Assembly (NCBI RefSeq): GCF_000165425.1
Contig: NW_001799632.1
Span: forward strand, 202,897-266,896
Source: Paramecium tetraurelia
Lineage: Eukaryota > Ciliophora > Oligohymenophorea > Peniculida > Parameciidae
DNA length: 64,000 nucleotides
Reading direction: 5' to 3'
The notes beneath the pieces were generated by a model that was not told the DNA's origin, did no database searches, and worked only from the letters and a program-made list of their open reading frames with translations. Made by a program: the position numbers and the translations under genes. This document shows positions 34,827 through 45,284 of the stretch, piece after piece (the stretch's first letter is position 1; the number at the start of each line of letters is the position of its first letter).

Positions 34827-35599
34827 TCATGTTTATTCACTCTATTTATTTAACATCAGTTTAATATTTTTAAGATTATCAATTTATGTCTATAGCATAA
34901 TTTATTCTTCTTAAATTTAATGTAATCCCCTACAAATATAATACAATATGTGTACCTATTTTACTCAATAAACTTCCTCTTCCATGTGCTGATTTCATCA
35001 AGTAAAAACTTTTGTTTATCCTCCATTTGTAAGGTTTGTTCTTCCAACTAATTGTGTAAATCTTAGATGTAATGATTTTAATCTTCCAATTCCTTGTCTT
35101 TTGCAATTAACTGTGAATCATAACCGTCAATGATATGTTATTTTATGCTTAATTTTTCTTGCATATTTTAAATTTCCTCTTGCAATATTTTTATAGTATT
35201 CACTAACTGTTAGATTTGACTATAAACTTGAGAGAGTTCACTCTCATTTTAATCAAAGTCTTCATTTTTTTATTATTATTCCAATTGTTGAACTTTCCTC
35301 TATAATTCTTGCACTTTTTATTTCCATGGTTCCTCAACATGATTCAAATCTACTAATTGCAATTGTTTGCTCTTCTTGCTTTGAGAATCATTGAATAGAG
35401 TTTTATTAACATTGTTAAAATTGCTTTGTTATATTGGTTGTCTTTATTGTTAGGTAGATGGTTATTACAATAATGGTGATTGGTAAGGTGATTGATAAGG
35501 AGATTATTAGTATAATTTTATATTTGGAGAAGATTAGATTTATAGAGAGTGCCTAAATCCAAGTTAAGCTGTGGGTGTAGATATTTATTGTTATTTCAT
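34827..35599 (-). CDS. Coiled-coil protein, function unknown
   Basis: 248 residues from ATG 35599 to TGA 34827 with one 26-nt intron near the 3' end; without it the reading turns hydrophobic and loses its heptads, with it the coiled coil continues (QIQEEQIMLQTQIDNLKNI). The first 70 residues are Ser/Pro/Gln-rich with a repeated YQSP motif; residues 80-240 are coiled coil. Convergent with the preceding gene (16 bp between stops). No family recognised. Confidence 0.7.
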
Positions 35600-35706
35600 T
35601 TATTTTAAATATCTAAAAATATATTCATTATCAATGATTAATGTGTATATTACTTACGAATATATCTAATAGCTAAATTTATAAACATAATTCTATGGTA
35701 ATAAGC

Positions 35707-36776
35707 TCAAAATATTCTTTGATTGCCAACTATTCTTTTCAAGTAAAACACTTGCCAAATAGTAATAAAGATCACTCCCAAAATTTCGATCAAACTAAAT
35801 AGTAACAATTTAGAATTCGAATTTTGGATCTCCTCTAAATTACCCTCGAATTGTTATCCTGCTATTTTATCAAAAAAATAATTATCCTTATTATAAGATT
35901 AATTCAGATACTTTCATAGCCATTAGTATTCTTTCCACTCTAAGGGCCAAAGGATCTAAATCTGCCATCTTCAAAAATTCTTATTCTGAATCATGCACAT
36001 CTAAAGTAAACGTAACAGTTTTGCTGTATTTTGACTAGATTATAAATAGTAAATTCTCATACTCTTTTATTTTAGAAAATAAATTTGTATTCTCCTTTTT
36101 CTAAAATATCAATATTGAATATTGCTTCATTAACTTTCTCCTTAGAATAAATCAAGGTATTGTTTGAAGTCTTTATAAAGAAATCGATTTTATCTTCGAC
36201 CTTAAATTAGGGTATAAAAAAGGCTCCTTTGATAGATGTAGGTTTTAAGATTTCTTCATAAAACACCTACAAAATACTTTAGATATACTTCTATACTTCC
36301 AGGATCTAAATCAAAACTTAATATAAATTCTGGTTCAAAATCACCCATCTTTTGATCCCATTAAAAAATGAATCGGTCATTCCCTTTATTTTTGCTTGTT
36401 TTTTTATTAGTTTTGTTTTATGGTTTATTATCTTCTGTAGTATTAGGATTGGTTACTTTCCCATTCTCATCTCGATTTTAATCTTTTGTTCTTAACTATG
36501 ATTATATATTATAAATTTGGTTACTCCAAACAGCGGTTTCAAAACATTCATGATCTATAATTGGGTTTCCTTTAAATTTTTAAAAGTTGATTTTTCCTTT
36601 TTTTACGTTTTGCTTTAAATAGGTTTAGTATTTGTTTATGAAGATTTAGAGTTTTTATTCTTTGCTGCTATTTAATCACTCATTTTCTTTAGGTCCTTAA
36701 AATTTGTTTAAGGAGCTGCTTTTGTGAACACAATAATAATTGAAATGAGACAGAGAATCAAAAGTACTTATTTCAT
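35707..36776 (-). CDS. p24 family cargo receptor (emp24/GOLD) with an unusual N-terminal insert
   Basis: A type I membrane protein of the early secretory pathway that cycles between ER and Golgi in COPI/COPII vesicles. It has a signal peptide (MKQVLLILCLISIIIVF), a GOLD domain (HECFETAVW, FDLDPGSIEVFYEEI, IKGAFFIPQF, IDFFIKTSNNTLIYSK, KGEYKFIFQN), a membrane-proximal helix (LRVERILMAMKD), one transmembrane helix (LIEILGVIFITIWQVFYLKR) and a short basic tail with the aromatic residues typical of p24 sorting signals. Three introns (22, 28, 25 nt) are clear. A further shift is needed between the Lys/Ser-rich N-terminal linker and GNPIIDHECFE: either a 20-nt GTG...AAG intron or a one-base indel in an A-rich run. 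A Lys/Asn/Thr-rich insert lies inside the first GOLD strands. About 324 residues versus about 210 for typical p24. Confidence 0.85.
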
Positions 36777-36851
36777 TATTATTTTTATTTCTAATTTAAC
36801 ATTAAATGAATAAGAATAAAGTTATCAATTAATATAAAATTGTAATTACAA

Positions 36852-37777
36852 TCAGAATATCAGAAGGGCTGCAAAAATTGTTGAAATTGTGCTTATGATT
36901 AAAGAGTTCTTATGTTCTGATTAGTACAATTCAAAACCTAGATTGTTCTTTAAGTAGATGTCATTTATCGGTCTACACACAAACAATATTATGATAATAA
37001 ACTAAACAGGGATCAAAACAACCAAATCTATCAAGATTAATTATATTATGGCTACAATCTAAATTAGTAATCTGAAAATTTTACTTGTATGATGAGAATA
37101 GCATATATAAGTTATCTTAAAATGTTTTGAAATAAGTTAACAATGATACTTGCCAGCAGCAATAAAGATAAAGCTATAACGATCAAATGATTTTCTAACT
37201 AATACAATAAGTACAAGGTTCCAAAGAATACTAAATCAATAACAAATTGACCTAAAATTGATAAGTATTATTGTTTCTGTTTAATTATTAATGGTTATGG
37301 TTTAGAGATTGCTTGATCTGAGTTATGTTCATATAAAAATAATCGTATAATTGAGGAGCTTATGAATGTAAATATAGACATTGACTATATTGGAATGTTT
37401 CTTAAAAGCAAATAGTAGAGAAGGAGCCCAAAATATTGGCATTCTTATAAAAATTGAAATTGTAATGTTTGAGTAAATTGATTTTGCAAATTGGTGATCA
37501 ATCCTAAGCAACCTCCAATTATTACAGCCTTCGTGTAAGTGTTTGGTAGCAAAAATGATAGGGATAAAATAAATGAATAGATGTAAATTTGCAATTTTTA
37601 AAATCTGCTAAATATAATGCATTGCCATATTCCTAGCAATCCCATAGTAAAAGTGCAAACTATGAATTGCATCTAAGTAAATATTAAGGGTAATATGAAA
37701 AAGATTCCTGTTGTAATTGATAATAAATGAAAGGCAATAAAGCTTTTAGAGCTGAGTTAGGAATGATAAAATTTCAT
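36852..37777 (-). CDS. Multipass membrane protein, family unknown
   Basis: 299 residues from ATG 37777 to TGA 36852 with one 26-nt intron (GTAAAATTT...TTTAG). Seven to eight hydrophobic segments are spread evenly (for example SFIAFHLLSITTGIFFILPL, FTMGLLGIWQCIIF, YSFILSLSFLLPN, LIVIALSLLLLASIIV, IVAIIQLILIDLVVLIPV). No conserved motif I can assign to a transporter, GPCR or channel family. Divergent from the Ulp1 gene across 333 bp. Confidence 0.65.
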
Positions 37778-38110
37778 TTATTATAATAAATAATATAATA
37801 AAATTATAAAGTTTTTGTATTTTAAAGAATTTTGATAAAATGTGAAATGATTGAATATTCAGTTTGTGTGGGTTAATTTCTCTATTACAAAATATTATTT
37901 CTATTAAATGTAATTTGTGAAAGCAAAAAGAAAGCCCTATTTAAATGATAAAGAATAGTAGAGATTTTAAAATCTATCACACAAATCATAAAAAATTTAT
38001 ATAGAAATACAATATTAACACTTATGGAATATTTCTCTATTTGAGAAGATACAATATTATTAAATATAAGAATAATTATTCTTTGTTTTTACATTTAAAA
38101 TTATAGAATT
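37778..38110. other. Divergent intergenic region
   Basis: 333 bp between the starts of a minus-strand membrane-protein gene and the plus-strand MORN-Ulp1 gene; A/T-rich, presumably both promoters. No gene seen. Confidence 0.4.
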
Positions 38111-39433
38111 ATGTTAGAAAAAGATTAGTTCATATAAGTAACACTTTTGCTAATTGTTATTGTTTCATATTTAGGTCATAAAATACATGGGGAATAACAA
38201 AATTAATTAAAAAAATTAATTCAAAAAGTCGCCCAATCATGTTCGTAAGATTATGATGATGTGATTACATAAATTTCTGAAAATATTTAGGGTTTCTTTT
38301 AAGACAAAGTACCTCCACTCCTACCACAATAATAAAAATAAAAAGAAAAAAAAAGCTAAAGTAATTTTATCATTCGCCATTACGAAAAATTTTTTATTGC
38401 ATAATATTCTAATTAAACCAACCTTAAAAGCGAGAATAGTGTTTAAATTAAATGCTAAACTAATGAGATCTTATATGCAAAAAAATTCATTGACAATAAT
38501 TCTGACTCTTTTACAGGAGAGGGTTTTTAATACAAGGTGACTTATGATAATAACTTAAATCCAAATTATGAATTATACGAAGGCTAATTTTTAAATGGAT
38601 TAAAACATGGCATAGGGAAATTGTATGGTTAGAAATCTGAGAATGTTTATTATGAAGGTGAATGGAAGAATGATAAAATGGTGTCTCAACGGAAAGAAAA
38701 ATTTTAAACAGATTAGTTAGAAAGATAATCGCTAATAAAGTTTATTATTAGAGATGGTGATTAGATAGTTAGTTAGAATAAAAGGCAGATAGAGAAAAGG
38801 AAAAGAGTAGATGATTGGATAAAATATAATTAATAGATTTCTGAGCATGATATAGATAGATTATAGAGTAAAAGCAAATGGTTCACAAGCTCAATTATAG
38901 ACAGCTTTGCCTTATATCTAAATATAAAAATGGAAGAGAAATATTTTTAAATTGACCCTAATGAAAGGAGATAGGCTTTAAGATAAGTGTTTATTCCAAG
39001 TTAGATTTTTACTTCAATGTAGAATGAAAAAAAAGATGGTAATCAGGAGATATTTCAAAAGCATTTTCTTGAGTATAAGATAATAGAATACAAAATAGAG
39101 AAAATCTTTGATAGAGTTAATTTTATTGTTAATAGAAATAACGCTCATTGGTTTTTAATATAACTAAATTTAAGAAATTATGAAATGGTTGTTATGGATA
39201 GTCTTAAAAATAAGCATCAATATTACAACTTTGCAAAAGACATTCTCAATTAGATATTTGATAATAAAATAAAGAGGATAACTTTATCAAATTAATGTCA
39301 TGTCTAAAAGAATGGAAATGATTGTGGTCCATATACTTGTATACACATGTTAGAGATAAGTGAGATCTAATCAAAATTGCGAAATCCATCTGAGATGAGG
39401 GATTTTTTACTCTCAAAATTAAAATAAGATTGA
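38111..39433 (+). CDS. Membrane-anchored MORN-Ulp1 (C48) cysteine protease fusion
   Basis: An intronless frame of 440 residues. N-terminus: charged start then a hydrophobic helix (VTLLLIVIVSYLG, residues about 9-22), suggesting a membrane anchor. Residues about 130-200 contain MORN-type repeats (FTGEGFQYKVTY, YEGQFLNGLKHGIGKLYG, VYYEGEWKNDKM). Residues about 270-440 are a Ulp1/SENP peptidase: catalytic His in NNAHWFLIQLN (about 345), Asp in VVMDSLKN (about 364), oxyanion Gln and nucleophile Cys in CHVQKNGNDCGPYTC (Gln about 398, Cys about 404). C48 enzymes remove SUMO or related modifiers; MORN repeats bind lipid or protein at membranes and cytoskeleton. The MORN-Ulp1 combination with an N-terminal anchor is unusual. 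Convergent with the next gene, 36 bp between stops. Confidence 0.85.
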
Positions 39434-39469
39434 ATACTTTAATAAAATAATATTTTTAATAAAATAGTA

Positions 39470-41691
39470 TCATTATTATTATGATTTTCTTCTGTATGGA
39501 GCATTTGACATGTTAGAATGATAGGAGTTTTCTCTGTCTCTCTATCTTTATATTTATTGTTATTTAAGTTATTTGACTTGTTCATCATTATTACCTCCTC
39601 CCTTAACGGAACCATCATCTGATTCCTAAATGTTTCTTCTCGATAGAACAGGTGAATGCTATGAATGATGAGGAGATGGAGGCTTAATGTATAAGTATTA
39701 ATTCATACCTAGATTAGTTATTATGGTTGAAGGTAGACTTAGTTTTATTTGGTTTGCTAAAAGTCTTAAGAAGGTCCTCCTTATCGTACTCTGCTTCCAG
39801 CTTCACTTGATTGTTTAGGAGGTATGGGTAAGGTGTTCATATTAGCTTGTTGATCTTTTAGTTTTTGGAGTTCATTGGACAAATCATTGCACTCTTTTCT
39901 GAGTTATTAATTTTCCTCGTTGATCTTATTTTCTGCTCTGATCTTCTATTATTTTTATACGGTTGCATAATTATTGATTTGAGTTTGTAATTTCGAAATC
40001 TCCTATTTTAATCTTTCATTTTCTTATTCAAATAATTCTTTTTATTCTCTATAAGTGAAGTTCAATTGCTCTAAATGTTCATTATTCTTTTGATGCTATT
40101 AAAGAATGGCGCATTTCTCATAATACATCTGAAAATCTCTTTCTAATTCAGCAATTCTATCATCTTTCTGATTGATGATCTTTTGTATATGTTTATCTCT
40201 TTCCTCAATGTCTGCCTAGACTCCACCTTTGTGTGTTACAAATTCTTGTAACAAAGACTTGTTTTCTTCCAATTGAAGTTTTAATTGTCTGTTCTGTAAC
40301 TAAAGCTATTCTATGATTCTCTTCTATTATTGATAATCACTAATCTCTTTCTTGCTCTATTCATAATCTATCTTAAGTAATTCATAATCATTCTTAATAT
40401 TATTCAAATCTTTTGAGATTGAAGTGTTCTTCTATTCAAGTTCTTCGATCTCCATTTTTTTTTCTTTAAGTTCCTCCTCATGTTCTTATTTTAACTTCTA
40501 CATAGTTTAATTGAATTTCAACTTCTAATAATCTAAATCCACAGTATTCTGATTGAACAATTAAGTCAATTGTTCTGATCTCTATTCCATGGTGTTGTAG
40601 TATTGAATATTTTATATACTCAATTCTCCAATATGATTTTAGAGTCTATTTTCGTTTTCGGTTAGTTTTTTCGATTTCTCTATTTCCATCGACAATTTTT
40701 AAATAATATCATCGTTTTAATCAGCTAATTGATCGCATAATAATTATTTATCTTTCAAATCTTCATGCTATTAATTGATTTCCTTAATTAACGTATCATT
40801 AGTAATCTGATACTTTTACAATTCATTCTTCAAATCGTCTAATTCTTGATTCAATTCATAGATCTTGAGATTGCTTTGAGAAAGCAATTCAGTTTTATCT
40901 GATTGCAATTTCTCGTAATCTGTTGATAATTACAGTAGTTGTTTATTCAACTTTTCAACAGTGAAGGTTAATGATGTGATAACACTATCCTTCTTCTGGT
41001 TTTCGAATTGATAAGAACTCTTAAGTTCTAATTCAGTTCTGCAATTTTCCTTAAGAATTTACATTTATTCAGATTATGCTATTTCTGATAACTTGTGCTT
41101 TTCGATCTACTGTTCTAATTGGAGACAATATTTTTTTGAATTTTAGAATTGTTTTTCTAATTCATAACCATCTTGTGTTTTATCATCTAATTGCTACCTT
41201 TGTTCTTTGACATGTTTTAAAAGGACAGAATTTTCATCCTCCAATAATCTTAATTGATGTCTGAGGTCAGAGATTTCTTCTGCTTCATTAATGGTCATAG
41301 TTTCGACGATCGAATGCGTTTCTAAATCCTTTTGTTCAAGTAGCAATGAAAGACTTCGATTTTCATCAATCAATGTATTAACCATCTAAGACAAAGTAAC
41401 AATATCATGAGCTTATTGCTTTAATTCATAATTTATCTCTTGATTCTGCTTTTGCAAAGCCTCTATATACAGTCTGGTCTTTTCGGGATTGAAAGCTTGA
41501 GCTTGATGTGGTTTTATGGCTTGAAATGGGATCAATTCAGGATAAAGCCTATATAATGTTTGAGCATTAAAGTTTTCTTATTGGTTGGTGGGCAGAATTG
41601 GAATTTTGAATTCAGCTTAATATTCCTGATGAATGTGATAAAGAAATACTTAAAATTTGCGATTGGTTTCATCATACCTGGCTCTATTCAT
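39470..41691 (-). CDS. Long coiled-coil protein, function unknown
   Basis: 731 residues from ATG 41691 to TGA 39470; a single 26-nt intron near the 3' end (GTATGA...TTAAG) restores the frame. Residues 1-75 contain a conserved-looking non-coiled region (FQVFLYHIHQEYQAEFKIPILP, YPELIPFQAIKPH). Residues 80-640 are continuous coiled coil (DENRSLSLLLEQKDLETH, EELKEKKMEIEELEQKNT and others). The C-terminal 90 residues are Pro/Ser/Gly-rich and basic. The layout resembles centrosomal, basal-body or Golgi tethering coiled-coil proteins; no closer assignment is possible from the sequence. Confidence 0.75.
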
Positions 41692-41876
41692 TTCAGTTAA
41701 TTAATTTTATTAATTATTGGGATGCCAATTAAATTGTGAATAAGTAATATTCGCAAATTTGAGCGTAATTAAATTGGATAGAGGGTATGGACTTGGGGGA
41801 ATACTTTAAACAAGTGGTTTGAGTGAGTATATTTTGAATAAAATAAGTTGATTAATTTTTGTAGTATATTATAAAA

Positions 41877-42923
41877 ATGGACCATCATAAGTATAAGGTG
41901 TCACTTAACATGTATGATTTGTCATAAGGAATGGCCAGACAATTTTCGCCTATGTTTTTGGGGAAATAAATTGATGCAATCTGGCATACTGGAATTGTAG
42001 TTTATGGAAAAGAATATTATTTTGGTGGTGGCATCTGTGCATAGACTCCAAAATCAACTATCTATGGATATCCTATTGAGGTTTCATGTTTTGATTTGAT
42101 GATTAGGAAAGAGAATTGGGAGAAACTGAAATACCTCAAGGCACATTTGAAGAATTCTTAAGAAGCATCAGTTCGAAATATTCTATGGAAAAATATGATT
42201 TATTTGAGAATAATTGTAATAATTTTACTAATGAATGCGCTTTATTTTTAGTAGGCAAAGGCATTCCTGAAAATATAATAGGTAATCTCTATTATCACTA
42301 TTCACATTAGGATTGCCCCAAGAATTTTTAAATACTCAATTAGGATAAATGCTTAAACCCGCCATTGAGTAGTTTACTAATAAATAGGCTACAGCTTAAA
42401 CTGAGCATTTTAATGAACCTCAGAATTAATAATTATAACCACCACCAAGTAGCTAAAATATTAATGCTTAAATTATAAACTAAGCACTACTACAACCATA
42501 ACCTCAATCATCATAGCCAATTTCATTAAACCAAAAAGTTTAACCAGCCTAGTAACCACCTCAACAACAAACAATAACAGATACGAATGTTACAGCAATT
42601 GATGACTTGACCACTTACTTATGTTTGATAGAGAGCAGTCCAGTCAGCATTGTTGATTTCTATACCGATTGGTGTGGACCATGCAAGACTATAAAACCAT
42701 TGTTTCATAAATTATCCCTCGAACACCCTCACATCAATTTTTATAATGTGAATATTGATAAGGTAATCTATTCTTTAGAATTGTTAAGGTTCGAGAGATT
42801 GCAGACTCTTTATAAGTGTCCAGTATCCCAACATTTATTATTTATGAAAATGGATAATAGAAAGAGAGATGGACAGGTGGAAACCAGTAAACTTTAATAA
42901 ACAATTTATAAAAATTAAAATGA
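41877..42923 (+). CDS. PPPDE (DeSI-type) peptidase fused to thioredoxin domain
   Basis: 321 residues after three introns (26, 29 and 26 nt). Residues 1-150 are a PPPDE/DeSI peptidase: VSLNMYDLSQGMARQFS, catalytic His in IDAIWHTGIVVYGKEYYFGGG, RELGETEIP, catalytic Cys in FENNCNNFTNE and LVGKGIPENI. These thiol proteases remove SUMO or ubiquitin. A Gln/Pro-rich linker follows (about 155-225), then a thioredoxin fold with VDFYTDWCGPCKTIKPLF (redox CGPC), NVNIDK and SSIPTFIIYENG. PPPDE-thioredoxin proteins are known in other eukaryotes, often with an additional C-terminal PUL domain, which is absent here. Probably a redox-linked deubiquitinase/deSUMOylase in the cytosol. Divergent from the coiled-coil gene, 185 bp between starts. 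Confidence 0.9.
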
Positions 42924-42973
42924 ATTAAAAATAATCATAATTGTATATTTGCAAATTCACATCACTAAATCTG

Positions 42974-44692
42974 TCAAAACATATCATTTAATATATCCTA
43001 GTTGATTCCAGTACTTTAAATTGAAGAGATTCTCTTAACCAAATATGCACTTCCATTTTTATCCTCTACATTAGTCTTAATCTTCTTCACAATGGAGTCT
43101 GAGTCATCAAACATTTTTGGAGACAATTTTCCCCTTAACTAATCGATATCAGTCACATTAGCAACATATATTTTCATATTGAATTCGTCTTCATTTTTAA
43201 AACTCTATAGTTTTCTCTAATTTAATTCTATTGCAAACTAAGTGATAGGAAGTCTTAGGAAGAGCGGCCATGCTTCTTGCTTCAACTTCTTAATTCCCAA
43301 GAAATAAGTGAGAGATTTAGCATGGTCTCTTTCAAGATTCTCCTCCCCCTCAGGTGTTATTCTCAACTCAAAACTTTTAGTATCGTAAACCTCCTCGTTG
43401 TTCCCAACCAACTTTAAAAGTTTAGGCAATTGGGCTTCACAAAACCCAGTCCACTTATGAAAGTTCTCAGAGGTCTTAGAAACTATAGATAGTGCAACAA
43501 AGTATTAAAAACAATCAAAAAAATCAAATGGTCTCAATACTTCATTCCAATCTCCTAATTTCTAAGCTCCGATCTAGAATTCTTGGAAGATGGTTTGAAA
43601 AGTGATCTTATGGACTTTGAATGTGGTATTAAAGAATGGATATGCCGGAGTTATGATTTGCATTATCTTATCATTCCTTTTATCTTCATCTCTCTTCCAG
43701 CAAAGCGTCTTAAATGTCTCTATCTCTGGACTATAAATAATAACATATAATCTCTTACTCAGATTCATCAATCACAACAGGTACTTTCCAATTCCATTGA
43801 GAATAAATTTGGAAAAATAGACTCACAGTTTAACACAAATCCACTCGAGGAAACAATTAACAAATCTTTGCCATTAAAATTGCCCAACTAATACCTCCCA
43901 AATAACCAATTATATTGCTTGACACCTTTCTCTTCTTTGCCCATTACTTTATTATTCTCAACGCCTGAACAAATTGAGAATGATCAGGCATTGATTTACT
44001 AATCAAAATACCATTCTTTCGACCATTCAAAGCATACATTGATTTATCTTCACTTTACAATAGGTTTCTTCTTAGTTCATCTAAATTATCATCAATATTT
44101 TCAGGAACTCTATCTGAATTTAATTGAGCAAAATTAATATCTATATGAAATCCTTTGTAAATCATCTTTATAATAGGATTTGAAGTGCTCTCTATTTTAT
44201 TTATCTATTCCATTCCTTACTCATTGGATAACAAATAAAATAAACTTTAATACATTTCAATCATAAATACCCATTAAAAAATTGTTCCCTTCTATCTATA
44301 AATTCTGGAGCTATGCATATTAAATCTATATCGGATTTGCTGTCTGCCACACCCAGTAACACTGATCCATAAGGCAACAATACAGCTGAACAATATTTTA
44401 AATGATCCTCATTGATCCTTTTTTCTTTTGCACATTATTGAGACCACCTTTTAACTATCTGCCCCAAATAGGCTTAAATATCCTTGCTCTTTTATTGATT
44501 CTCTTCAATCGCTTGTAGAGAATCTGTTTCAATGAAGCTAAGTAATTAGCCTTTATTGCATTGATGATGCATTAAATTTTGATCATAATCAATTCTGCCA
44601 TGAGCCTTCTTCAATTCATTGTTAATATCTTGGCTGCTCATTCTTGGAGCCAACTCCTTGATGAAGTTTATAAGCTCATTACTAAAATCCAT
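42974..44692 (-). CDS. Poly(A) polymerase (canonical nuclear PAP type)
   Basis: 554 residues from ATG 44692 to TGA 42974 after two introns (26 and 28 nt). It adds poly(A) tails to mRNA 3' ends. Nucleotidyltransferase core: PYGSVLLGVADSKSDIDLICIAP (Gly-Ser and the Asp-x-Asp metal ligands, about residues 113-135) and the third Asp in GFHIDINFAQ (about 174). Central domain: SMYALNGRKNG, LRIIKQWAKKRKV, IGYLGGISWAILMAK and IMQIITPAYPFFNTTFKV, all canonical PAP blocks. The C-terminal RNA-binding region includes WTGFCEAQLPKLLKLV and LGIKKLKQEAWPLFLRLP. The long Ser/Thr-rich tail of vertebrate PAPs is absent. The start lies 187 bp from the divergent MYCBP start. Confidence 0.9.
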
Positions 44693-44879
44693 TTTTATAA
44701 CTATTTTATTATTTAAACAATATATAAAAATAATCATTTTGCAATAACAGTGATCCTAATAAACAATCACATTTTATCTTATTAAACCACTACCATTTCT
44801 TATTCATATTAAAAATTATTTTAGGTAACTACCTCTTTTATATACATATATATTAATAATATAATAATAATATTTTAAG
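44693..44879. promoter_or_regulatory. Divergent promoter region, PAP / MYCBP
   Basis: 187 bp between two divergent start codons. A/T-rich with TATATATA-like runs near the MYCBP side; no defined motif can be named. Confidence 0.35.
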
Positions 44880-45237
44880 ATGAGCTTCTAAGTAGTTAAT
44901 GCATATTATTTGATAGACAACTGATTCCAAGAAGGAAGAATTTAGAAAATACTTAGAAAAGGCTGGCGTTATTGATCAGTTAACAAGGGTTCTAGTAGGA
45001 TTGTATGAAGAACCAGAAAAACCTAACAATGCTATTGAGTAAGTTTAAAATCGATTGTAGCTATGTGAAAAAGTACTTGGGATCGCCTGTTGATATTGAT
45101 GTTGACAAACTCAAATTAGAATATGAGAAACTTAAGGATGAGAATATTAGATTGAAGAGGGAAGTTGCTGATTTAAAAAAAGAAGTAATGTATCATCCTT
45201 ATAGAAGCTATAAGCAGCCCAATAAGAACAGAATTGA
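44880..45237 (+). CDS. MYCBP: MYCBP (AMY-1)-like protein
   Basis: 96 residues after three introns (25, 22 and 20 nt) ending at TGA 45235. Nearly the whole protein matches the MYCBP family: SKKEEFRKYLEKAGVIDQLT, VLVGLYEEPEKPNNAIDYVKKYLG and a C-terminal coiled coil (LEYEKLKDENIRLKREVADLKKE), length close to the human 103 residues. MYCBP binds AKAP proteins and is found in cilia and flagella in many protists, so here it is more likely a ciliary/radial-spoke-associated adaptor than a Myc partner; that is inference. The third intron is needed: without it translation continues into unrelated hydrophobic sequence. Confidence 0.9.
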
Positions 45238-45284
45238 TATTACATAAATCAATAAATTTACATTACTAAATAAATATATAATAT

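Noticed and set aside
37329-37511. Short minus-strand frame starting in the multipass membrane gene
   Set aside because: It is in the wrong frame relative to the ATG 37777-TGA 36852 model, which gives a continuous membrane protein once a single 26-nt intron is removed.
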